Shown here: in pieces, positions 1 to 4,818 of the stretch
Layout of the letters: each line of letters starts with the position of its first letter
How positions within the stretch are numbered: position 1 is the first letter of the stretch
Assembly: GCA_049790855.1 (NCBI GenBank)
Contig: JBAQZJ010000259.1
Span: 1-6,504, forward strand
Length of the DNA: 6,504 nucleotides
Direction of reading: 5' to 3'
From: JACCRE01 sp049790855
Lineage (GTDB): Bacteria > Planctomycetota > Planctomycetia > Planctomycetales > Planctomycetaceae
Program-made: the position numbers and the translations under genes
The notes under the pieces: generated by a model
The model's database searches: none
What the model was told of the DNA's origin: nothing
Seen by the model: the letters and a program-made list of their open reading frames with translations, nothing else

Positions 1-2
1 AG

Positions 3-116
3 CGGCCGCGGACCGTGGACGAGATTCGACGATCCTGCCAATGGGCCTTCTCGCACATCACTCCCCAGGACATCGACGGCTGGATTCATCACGCCTACCC
101 GTCACTCATTTCGTAA
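3..116 (+). CDS. C-terminal end of an IS630-like transposase (5' part outside window)
   Basis: The reading frame is open from the window edge to a TAA at 114-116 and gives 37 residues. They contain TVDEIRRSCQWAFSHI, then TPQDIDGWIHHAY, then PSLIS at the end. This resembles the C-terminal tail of IS630-family DDE transposases, where an amphipathic helix is followed by an 'I(S/T)P.D...W..H.GY' segment. The catalytic DDE residues would lie to the left and cannot be seen, so I cannot tell whether the gene is intact or a remnant. The usual Gly before the Tyr is Ala here. I found no matching terminal inverted repeat downstream. The last 22 bp overlap the 3' end of the opposite-strand gene at 95-433. 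The other two forward frames are also open here but read as arginine/proline-rich noise. The family call is a short-motif inference. Confidence 0.48.
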   Translation, partial: RPRTVDEIRRSCQWAFSHITPQDIDGWIHHAYPSLIS

Positions 117-433
117 ACCGCTGTAGCAATGTTGCTTTCCGATTCGTGAAACACCCTGCCGACACAATCGAGCCGCCGTTGTTCGATGTCACTCAGAAGT
201 CGCCATCGCTGCGCAGCTTTCGAGTCAGCAGGGAGTGATCGGATCACGAGACCGAAGTCGCGCGCAAGCCCCCGATTGATGCCACGATGCTGCCGTCGCC
301 ATTCCTCAGGTCTCATCACGGCGTAAAGAGAATCGCGAGCCGCTTGCAGCGCGTCGTCGCACAAGATCGGCGGGTCGTCGATATGCCGTCGATAGATTTC
401 GGCAAGACGATCCGCGACATCGACAATCGTCAT
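95..433 (-). CDS. hypothetical protein, 112 aa
   Basis: I do not recognise this protein. The predicted start is the ATG at 433-431, supported by a purine-rich site (AAAGGAA, minus strand of 441-447) 7 nt upstream. The product is soluble-looking and charged, with no signal peptide or membrane segment. It starts MTIVDVADRLAEIYRRHIDD and is probably largely helical, with a central basic stretch (EEWRRQHRGINRGLARDFG, about residues 43-61) and a later QRWRLLSDIEQRRLDCVGRV segment. Two cysteines are too far apart to suggest a zinc site. It ends (TAG at 95-97) inside the tail of the transposase-like gene on the other strand, so the two are convergent. The ribosome binding site and balanced composition argue that it is real. 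Proximity to a mobile-element end suggests accessory DNA, but no function can be assigned. Confidence 0.6.
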   Translation of the reverse strand: MTIVDVADRLAEIYRRHIDDPPILCDDALQAARDSLYAVMRPEEWRRQHRGINRGLARDFGLVIRSLPADSKAAQRWRLLSDIEQRRLDCVGRVFHESESNIATAVYEMSDG

Positions 434-709
434 CGTTGCATTCCTTTCCGTCGGGCCGACCGGCTGTCGATGGGGGAATGCTGCCCATCGACGAGCCGAT
501 CTATGCGGGGATCAGCCGCACCCGACAACGGACCATTTTAGGCGACGTACTTCGCCACGTCTTCCGGTCCAAAGGCAATTACGCGACTTGTGTCAGCCGT
601 TCTATCGGTTGTCGAAGCAGATGCCGGACGGAACGATCACCGATCAGGCCGCGGTTGACGACGCAGCACGGTCGGATGCCGGAACGTCACACGCGGGCTG
701 ACGTTGCTC
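434..709. other. 276-bp intergenic region without a convincing gene
   Basis: This gap lies between the NIF3-family gene and the 112-aa hypothetical gene, both on the minus strand. It holds the ribosome binding site of the hypothetical gene at its left end and a hairpin just after the NIF3-family stop at its right end. All six frames were read. A minus-strand frame ending at a TAA (540-538) reads sensibly over its last residues (SRVIAFGPEDVAKYVA). It is closed by a TGA at 639-637 and has no start codon, so at most it is the remnant of a gene tail. Nothing else is supported. Confidence 0.5.
683..705 (-). terminator. hairpin just downstream of the NIF3-family stop codon
   Basis: The arms AACGTCA (683-689) and TGACGTT (699-705) are perfectly complementary over 7 bp around a 9-nt loop. 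On the minus strand the hairpin begins 4 nt after the TGA of the NIF3-family gene, the position expected of a transcript 3' end. No U-tract follows, so it is not a textbook intrinsic terminator. It may instead be an RNA 3'-end stabiliser. Stems of this size occur by chance a few times in a window this long, so position is the main support. Confidence 0.33.
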
Positions 710-1522
710 TCAATACCGTTCGATCGGGTCGCGTTCGACGCGGCTGGGCCAGGCGACGACGTCCGAGAATTGCCGGCTGATGACGTTTGCGAGTTCCTCG
801 ACGGCGAATCGTTCGCTGGCGTAGTGGCCGAGCAGCACGAGACCGACGCCGCGGGTTCGTGCCTCGATCGCGGCATGGAACCGCGCCTCGCCCGTCACGA
901 GAACCTCGCAGTCGGCCCGGATCGCGTCGGACAGGAACTCGGCCGCCGCTCCGCAGGCTACCGCGACTTTCGACACCATGCCCGACGACGGCACCGCTTC
1001 GAGAATGGTCAGATCGAACACCGTCCGAACATGGTCGGTGAACGCCGTGAAGTCGAGCGTCGTCGTGAGTGCTCCGTATCGGCCGGCTCCGATCGGGCGA
1101 CCGTCGAGTGCTTCGGAATCGGCAGGCGAGCCGGCAAGCGGGCGGATCGGACAGACGTTTTCGAGACCGAGCCGGCGACAGATGCGATCGTTGATGCCGT
1201 CCGCGGTGCCGTCGAACGCCGTGTGCGGGCTGTGTACGGCGATGCCGGCTTTTGCGAGCGCCAGCAACATCGCTCCCTCGGCGGTCTCGGTCGTGATTCG
1301 CTTGATCGGGCGGAAGAGGATCGGGTGGTGCGTCACGATCAGGCCGACCTGTGCGTCGATCGCTTCCTGCGCGACGTCGGGCGTCAAGGTCAGGCATGTC
1401 ATGACGTTCCGAACTTCGACCGACGCATCACCCAGCAGCAAACCGACGTTGTCCCATGGCTCGGCGAGCGTCGCCGGGGCGAACGCATCGAGGAACGCGG
1501 TCAGATCGGAGACGCTGGGCAT
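710..1522 (-). CDS. nif3: NIF3-family dinuclear metal center protein (YbgI/YqfO type)
   Basis: This 270-residue protein is close to the length of the short bacterial NIF3 proteins such as E. coli YbgI, so the long insert domain of YqfO-type members is absent. The family is usually a toroidal hexamer with two metal ions per subunit. It is often auto-annotated as 'GTP cyclohydrolase 1 type 2', but the physiological substrate remains uncertain. Motifs appear in the expected order: EPWDNVGLLLG (21-31), THHPILF with the His-His pair 65-66, HSPHTAFD with Asp104, GINDRI, VACGAAAEFL, VTGEARFHAA, and GHYASE with His233 and Glu237. All expected metal ligands are therefore present and the protein should bind metal. 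The start is the ATG at 1522-1520. Its Shine-Dalgarno is weak, and the gene begins 24 nt after the SUKH gene stop, which suggests translation from a shared transcript. Confidence 0.93.
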   Translation of the reverse strand: MPSVSDLTAFLDAFAPATLAEPWDNVGLLLGDASVEVRNVMTCLTLTPDVAQEAIDAQVGLIVTHHPILFRPIKRITTETAEGAMLLALAKAGIAVHSPHTAFDGTADGINDRICRRLGLENVCPIRPLAGSPADSEALDGRPIGAGRYGALTTTLDFTAFTDHVRTVFDLTILEAVPSSGMVSKVAVACGAAAEFLSDAIRADCEVLVTGEARFHAAIEARTRGVGLVLLGHYASERFAVEELANVISRQFSDVVAWPSRVERDPIERY

Positions 1523-1546
1523 GAATCCGGGCGAGCGACGGCGACG

Positions 1547-1903
1547 TCAGGTCGCTTCAGTGATCGCGAGACGGTAATAGTCGGCGACGCAGTTCGCGAG
1601 CGGTGCGAAATCTTCTTCGACGTGGCTCCAGAGAAGCACGGCGTTCGTGCTCTGGTCGAGACAGACGCGGTCGCCGCAACCGATGTCGCCGATGACCACG
1701 TATCGCTCGCGCGTCGCGTCATCGGTCAGATATCGCCGGAATACGAGAGTTTCGTCGACGATGGCCGCGGAACCCTCGAACAGGCCATAGCGACGCAAGT
1801 CGTCCGGAGCGTCGGCGGGGTAGTCGATCAGAAAGGCGCGGTAGTCATCGGGCAGGGCGGCACCGAGACGGGCTTCGATTTGCAGGACGTCGGCGGGGGG
1901 CAT
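1547..1903 (-). CDS. SUKH (SMI1/KNR4) domain protein
   Basis: This 118-residue cytoplasmic protein consists almost wholly of one SUKH domain. The N-terminal signature is IEARLGAALPDDYRAFL (about 9-25), the usual 'LP.dyr.FL' helix. The central strand region is RYVVIGDIGCGDRVCLDQ (about 67-84), followed by VLLWSH and a C-terminal helix ADYYRLA. Many SUKH proteins are immunity proteins against contact-dependent or polymorphic toxins, while others are solitary regulators or scaffolds. No toxin gene is visible here, so an immunity role is not supported by context. The start is fixed by a strong GAGGAAGG site just upstream. The gene is first in a minus-strand pair with the NIF3-family gene (24-nt gap). 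I am confident of the domain and not of the role. Confidence 0.85.
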   Translation of the reverse strand: MPPADVLQIEARLGAALPDDYRAFLIDYPADAPDDLRRYGLFEGSAAIVDETLVFRRYLTDDATRERYVVIGDIGCGDRVCLDQSTNAVLLWSHVEEDFAPLANCVADYYRLAITEAT

Positions 1904-2084
1904 CGGACCTTCCTCGACATGCGGCGGCGTGAAAGCGTTCTATCGTTGTCGATAGTCGCTTGAGACTTCAAGATGCAGCCGTCATTCTCGCGGTTCGCAT
2001 CGCCGGAACTTCGACGCCGTCGACCCGGAATGCGTCGCCGGTTGATTGTACGATCTTGTCACGCGTTCGTCTGCCGATCCGACG
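1904..2084. promoter_or_regulatory. divergent intergenic region with a small palindrome
   Basis: This 181-bp region separates the leftward SUKH/NIF3 unit from the rightward TIM-barrel gene, so promoters for both should lie here. I could not identify a convincing -35/-10 pair for either. The clearest structure is CTATCG-TTGT-CGATAG at 1940-1955, a perfect 6-bp inverted repeat with a 4-nt spacer, 37 bp upstream of the SUKH start. It could be an operator or an RNA hairpin in the SUKH leader. A repeat of this size can also arise by chance. Confidence 0.4.
1908..1915 (-). promoter_or_regulatory. strong Shine-Dalgarno of the SUKH gene
   Basis: The minus strand reads GAGGAAGG four nt before the ATG at 1903. 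It is the best ribosome binding site in the window and decides this start. Most rightward genes here have no recognisable Shine-Dalgarno, so the SUKH gene may be translated comparatively well. Confidence 0.75.
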
Positions 2085-2873
2085 ATGACTCCACGCCTTC
2101 GCCTTGGCTATCCGACCCGATTGCTCGACGGACCTCTCCGCGACAAGCTTCATCGCGTCGCGTCGTTCGGAGCGTCGGGGGTGCAACTCGACCTGCGCTA
2201 CGAATTGCGACCGGGAGAACTGTCGGAGACCGGGCGACGGCAGTTCGGTCGCCTGCTGGAAGAGCATGGCCTGTCACTGGCTCCGCCGGTCTTTCCGTTG
2301 CGTCGCGCGATGGCGGATATTGAGGGGCTGGAAGAGCGCGTGGCGGCGGTCGGCGCGGCGATCCGGTTTACAGCCGAGTTGAAGGCGTCGACGTTGATCG
2401 TCCGGCCGGGGCCGATTCCGCCGGCCGAATCGGAAAAGCGGGCGATCTTCGTCGAAGTGGCGAACGACCTGGCTCGCATCGGAAACCATGTCGGCGTGAC
2501 GCTGGCCCTGACGACCGGTCGCGAAGCGCCGGGAGCCCTCTCGGAGGCCCTGCAAAACGTGTCGGCGGGTCCGATCGGTGTGAATCTCGATCCCGCGGCA
2601 GCGGTCATGGCCGGACATGAACCGGCGAGACTCGTGACCGACCTGCATGCAGTGCTGCGACACGTTCGCGTCCGTGACGGACTTCAGGAAGCCGACGGTG
2701 CGGGGGTCGAAGTGCCCGTCGGCCGCGGTGAAGTGGACTGGGAAGCCGTCTTCGCATCGCTCGCCGAAATCGGCTACGACGGTTGGTTCACTCCCGATCG
2801 CACGAGCGGCGACGACCCCGCACGCGACGCCGCTCAGGCGATTGCCTTCGTGAAGAACGTCATGCCGTTTTGA
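2085..2873 (+). CDS. sugar phosphate isomerase/epimerase-like TIM-barrel protein with altered metal site
   Basis: The protein is 262 residues from the ATG at 2085, about the usual length of the xylose isomerase-like (AP_endonuc_2) barrel family. Barrel-strand motifs follow in order: LRLGYPTR at the N-terminus, GASGVQLDLRYE, ASTLIVRPGPIP, GVTLALTTGRE, IGVNLDPAAAVMAGHEP, LRHVRVRDG, VPVGRGEVDWEAVF and YDGWFTPDR. Relatives usually bind one divalent metal through Glu, Asp, His and Glu in 'LALETG', 'NLDP', 'HVHVRDA' and 'FT.ER'. Here Asp169 is kept, but the others are Thr143, Arg195 and Asp238. The fold call is firm. A catalytic sugar-isomerase role is doubtful and no substrate can be named. A TTG at 2046 would add 13 residues of low-quality sequence, so I prefer the ATG, although neither start has a clear Shine-Dalgarno. 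A long palindrome lies 15 nt after its stop. Confidence 0.82.
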   Translation: MTPRLRLGYPTRLLDGPLRDKLHRVASFGASGVQLDLRYELRPGELSETGRRQFGRLLEEHGLSLAPPVFPLRRAMADIEGLEERVAAVGAAIRFTAELKASTLIVRPGPIPPAESEKRAIFVEVANDLARIGNHVGVTLALTTGREAPGALSEALQNVSAGPIGVNLDPAAAVMAGHEPARLVTDLHAVLRHVRVRDGLQEADGAGVEVPVGRGEVDWEAVFASLAEIGYDGWFTPDRTSGDDPARDAAQAIAFVKNVMPF

Positions 2874-2888
2874 CTGTCATTGATCAAA

Positions 2889-2947
2889 GTTTAGCCGCGA
2901 CCAACGGGAGCGCGAGTGACGACTCGCTCCGTTGGTCGCGGCTAAAC
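2889..2947. repeat. REP-like palindrome between the TIM-barrel gene and xseA
   Basis: Left arm 2889-2907 and right arm 2929-2947 are perfectly complementary over 19 bp (GTTTAGCCGCGACCAACGG). Past a single-base bulge at 2908 the stem continues with AGCG (2909-2912) pairing CGCT (2925-2928). Pairing then resumes with AGT/ACT closing a GACG tetraloop. The core AGCCGCGACC...GGAGCG recurs in the repeat downstream of xseA, so this is a member of a repeat family, not a one-off terminator. It has no flanking GTAG and no U-tract. It begins 15 nt after the TIM-barrel stop and ends 16 nt before the xseA ATG. In RNA it would form a very stable hairpin that could end or protect the upstream message or hinder loading at xseA. 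Confidence 0.85.
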
Positions 2948-2963
2948 GGAATGGCTTATAGTG

Positions 2964-4169
2964 ATGCAATCAGCCCCTCCTGAACCGCTATCGGTGTCGC
3001 AGCTGACCCGGCAGGTCAAAGACCTGATCGAGGGAAATCTGCCGTTCGTGCTGGTGCAGGGCGAGGTGTCGAACTTCGTGCGGGCCTCGTCGGGGCATCT
3101 CTATCTGACGCTCAAGGACGAATCGGCGCAGTTGCGGGCGGTGATGTGGCGCGGGAATGCGTCGCGGCTGCGGTTCGCCCCCGAGGACGGACTTCAGGTG
3201 CTCGCCACAGGGGCGATGGAAGTCTACGCGGCCAGGGGAAGTTATCAGCTCGTCATTCAGGAGCTGTTGCCGATCGGGGTCGGACCTCTCGAACTGGCAT
3301 TCCGCCAGCTTCACGACCGACTGAGTGTTCAAGGACTGTTTGACACCGAACGGAAACGTCCGTTGCCGGCGTTTCCCCGTCGGATTGCGCTCGTCACCAG
3401 CCCGACAGGGGCGGCCGTTCGAGACATGCTTCAAGTATTGACCCGGCGCTGGCCGGGATGCGACGTCGTCGTGGTGCCCGTGCCGGTGCAGGGGGCCGAT
3501 GCAGCTCCGAAAATCGCGGCGGCGTTGCGCATGGTGCATCGGATTCCCGGCGTCGACGTCGTCGTCACCGGTCGCGGCGGGGGAAGTCTCGAAGACCTGT
3601 GGGCGTTCAACGAGGAAGTCGTGGCGCGGGCGATCTTCGAGTGCCGGGTTCCGGTCGTCAGCGCCGTCGGCCACGAGATCGACGTCACGATCGCCGATCT
3701 CGTCGCTGACCGGCGGGCGCTTACGCCGAGCGAGGCCGCCGAAATCGTTTCGCCGAACGTCCACGAGGTTCGACTCGGGCTTGACCGCTACGCGAAGCGG
3801 ATGGGTTCGGCACTCCACGGTCGCGCGGCACGGCTGCGCATGCTGCTGGACGGGGTCGCCTCGCGTCGCTGGTTTGCGAAGCCGTTCGATCTGGTCCACG
3901 AGCGGCAGCGACGGCTCGACGAACTCGATGCCGGTTTGCGACGTGCGATGGGCGGGCGATTGTCCGATGCGCAGGCGAAGTTACGGGCGGTCTCGGCAAG
4001 TCTCGAGGCGCTCAACCCGCTCGGCGTACTGGCGCGGGGCTATTCGATCACCTACCGGGACGGGGAGACGACGCCCTTAACGACGATCGGCGGCGTTGCC
4101 CCGGGGGATCGGCTGCGGACGCGGCTCGCATCGGGAGAGATTGTCAGCGAAGTCCGTTCGATAAAGTAG
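2964..4169 (+). CDS. xseA: exodeoxyribonuclease VII large subunit
   Basis: XseA is the catalytic subunit of exonuclease VII, which with XseB degrades single-stranded DNA to oligonucleotides in both directions without ATP and acts in mismatch repair and DNA damage processing. The protein is 401 residues from the ATG at 2964; an adjoining GTG at 2961 would add one. An N-terminal OB-fold (about 10-105, with VQGEVSNF and SGHLYLTLKDE) precedes the catalytic domain. That domain carries VTSPTGAAVRD (144-154), GRGGGSLEDLWAFNEE (203-218), SAVGHEIDVTIADLVADRRA with His237, and LTPSEAAE. The C-terminus ends LARGYSITYRDG then the VAPGDRLRTRL.SGEI element. It is shorter than E. coli XseA (456), mainly in the C-terminal helical region. 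No Shine-Dalgarno is evident. Its TAG stop lies inside the GTAG of the following repeat, and xseB follows. Confidence 0.97.
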   Translation: MQSAPPEPLSVSQLTRQVKDLIEGNLPFVLVQGEVSNFVRASSGHLYLTLKDESAQLRAVMWRGNASRLRFAPEDGLQVLATGAMEVYAARGSYQLVIQELLPIGVGPLELAFRQLHDRLSVQGLFDTERKRPLPAFPRRIALVTSPTGAAVRDMLQVLTRRWPGCDVVVVPVPVQGADAAPKIAAALRMVHRIPGVDVVVTGRGGGSLEDLWAFNEEVVARAIFECRVPVVSAVGHEIDVTIADLVADRRALTPSEAAEIVSPNVHEVRLGLDRYAKRMGSALHGRAARLRMLLDGVASRRWFAKPFDLVHERQRRLDELDAGLRRAMGGRLSDAQAKLRAVSASLEALNPLGVLARGYSITYRDGETTPLTTIGGVAPGDRLRTRLASGEIVSEVRSIK

Positions 4170-4187
4170 GACAGGCTCCTGCCTGAC
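4166..4187 (+). repeat. left REP hairpin with GTAG head
   Basis: GTAG (4166-4169) is followed by CAGGC (4172-4176), the loop TCCT and GCCTG (4181-4185). A G-C pair (4170/4187) can close beyond an A-A mismatch. The TAG of the GTAG is the stop codon of xseA (4167-4169). Confidence 0.6.
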
Positions 4188-4189
4188 GG

Positions 4190-4204
4190 CACGACGGCGT
4201 CGTG
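4190..4204. repeat. small perfect hairpin inside the composite repeat
   Basis: CACGAC (4190-4195) pairs with GTCGTG (4199-4204) around a GGC loop. It lies between the left REP hairpin and the large central hairpin. A 6-bp stem alone could be chance, but its place between larger palindromes makes it a plausible part of the element. Confidence 0.4.
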
Positions 4205-4218
4205 ACTTGTGAAGACCT

Positions 4219-4292
4219 CAGAGCCGCGACCGTCCGGGAGCGATTTTCGACATCCTCACGCCGAGAAACGCTCCCTGACGGTCGCGGCTCTG
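4219..4292. repeat. large central hairpin sharing its core with the repeat before xseA
   Basis: The 24-nt arms (4219-4242 and 4269-4292) are complementary except for one C/T mismatch (4235/4276). After an A-A mismatch at 4243/4268, six more pairs, one of them G-U, extend the stem inward (4244-4249 with 4262-4267), leaving a 12-nt loop. The arm contains AGCCGCGACC and GGGAGCG, as does the 2889-2947 palindrome. In one frame the right arm encodes LPDGRGSAS, a peptide string that I recall from spurious planctomycete ORF translations. Confidence 0.85.
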
Positions 4293-4314
4293 CAAGCGCA
4301 CCGGCGGACGATTC

Positions 4315-4334
4315 GGCCGGCACAGCCGGCCTAC
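4315..4334 (-). repeat. right REP hairpin with GTAG head on the minus strand
   Basis: GGCCGGC (4315-4321) and GCCGGCC (4325-4331) form a perfect 7-bp stem with an ACA loop. On the minus strand the hairpin is headed by GTAG (4334-4331, sharing one base with the stem), a mirror of the left end of the element. Confidence 0.65.
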
Positions 4335-4367
4335 AGAGATCGCTTTCCGTCGGGTACAGTCATCCTT

Positions 4368-4724
4368 ATGGCGAAACGAAAGAGCGACGAACCGCAGCGT
4401 TTTGAGGAGGCCTTGCGCGAGCTGGAGTCGATTGCGCGCGAGCTGGACGAAGGGGCGGTCGGCCTCGAGGAATCGCTCAGACGCTTCGAGCAGGGCGTCG
4501 GCCTGTTGCGTCATTGTTACGGTATTCTCGACGAGGCCGAAAAGAAGATCGCCGTGCTGACCGGCTTCGACGGCGAGGGCAATCCCGTTCTCGATTCGTT
4601 CGATGCGACCGCGACGGCGGAGCAGGGGACCGCGGGGCGTCGGAAGTCTCGATCGGCGCCGCCGGCGGAGACGGATGACGACGGCTCGAACGATTCTTCC
4701 GCTTCCGAACGCGGCCTGTTCTGA
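4368..4724 (+). CDS. xseB: exodeoxyribonuclease VII small subunit
   Basis: XseB binds XseA in several copies and is needed for exonuclease VII activity. From the ATG at 4368 the protein is 118 residues. The conserved core is FEEALRELESIARELDEG (12-29), then LEESLRRFEQGVGLLRHCY (33-51), and ILDEAEKKIAVL (53-64), the two-helix coiled-coil hairpin of the family. Residues about 67-118 form a low-complexity tail rich in Ala, Ser, Asp and Glu that ends RGLF. E. coli XseB, at about 80 residues, has no such tail. The frame stays open upstream to 4209, but those 53 extra codons are made of the palindromic repeat and match nothing in XseB, so the ATG at 4368 is preferred. No Shine-Dalgarno is visible. 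The gene lies about 200 nt after xseA with the repeat between them. Confidence 0.94.
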   Translation: MAKRKSDEPQRFEEALRELESIARELDEGAVGLEESLRRFEQGVGLLRHCYGILDEAEKKIAVLTGFDGEGNPVLDSFDATATAEQGTAGRRKSRSAPPAETDDDGSNDSSASERGLF

Positions 4725-4746
4725 CGGTTCGTTGACGCCTTGGTGA

Positions 4747-4768
4747 ACCCGCCGGAGAATCCGCGGGT
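4747..4768. other. hairpin between xseB and hisC
   Basis: ACCCG (4747-4751) pairs with CGGGT (4764-4768) and, past one bulged C, CGGA (4753-4756) pairs with TCCG (4760-4763) around a GAA loop. That gives nine GC-rich pairs starting 22 nt after the xseB stop. No U-tract follows. It may be a weak terminator, an attenuating structure before hisC, or a chance fold. Confidence 0.35.
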
Positions 4769-4818
4769 CCGAAATGCGCCTTCTGATTTCTGTGTTGAAC
4801 ACCAGGCTCCTTCGTCCT

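Larger units (their letters stand above)
4166..4334. repeat. composite REP/BIME-like element between xseA and xseB
   Basis: This 169-bp element fills almost all the space between xseA and xseB. It contains four palindromes: a left hairpin (4172-4185) headed by GTAG at 4166, a small hairpin (4190-4204), a large central hairpin (4219-4292), and a right hairpin (4315-4331) headed by GTAG on the opposite strand (4334-4331). A GTAG or GGAG tetranucleotide 5' of a palindrome is the recognised layout of REP sequences moved by RAYT (Y1/IS200-like) transposases, and two REPs in inverted orientation form a BIME. That is known biology of REP elements; applying it here is inference. No RAYT gene is in the window, so mobilisation would be in trans. 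Confidence 0.75.

Noticed and set aside
704..1963. A 419-codon plus-strand open frame
   Set aside because: It lies antisense to the NIF3-family and SUKH genes, both recognised by conserved motifs. Its translation is rich in Arg, Glu and Asp with no family motif, as expected for an antisense frame of GC-rich genes.
2046..2084. TTG start extending the TIM-barrel protein by 13 residues
   Set aside because: No Shine-Dalgarno and no conserved sequence in the extension. The ATG at 2085 leads directly into the first barrel strand.
2957..2962. TATAGT as a -10 promoter element for xseA
   Set aside because: It ends one base before the ATG, so transcription would start inside the gene, and no -35 is evident at the right spacing.
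2951..2983. Ten-codon ORF (ATG to TGA) overlapping the xseA start out of frame, a possible leader peptide
   Set aside because: It has no ribosome binding site and no regulatory codon pattern. A short ORF of this kind is expected by chance.
2988..3899. A 303-codon minus-strand open frame
   Set aside because: It is antisense to xseA, whose motifs run the full length of the region. The opposite-strand translation has arginine-rich shadow composition.
2889..4334. CRISPR array, or an insertion sequence carrying xseA between the two palindromes
   Set aside because: There are only two related palindromes, with no regular spacers. Between them is an ordinary xseA and no transposase, and the outer ends of the two repeats do not match.
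4792..4802. Palindrome GTGTTGAACAC upstream of hisC as an operator
   Set aside because: Eleven bases with one central base is expected several times by chance in this window, and no second copy is near.
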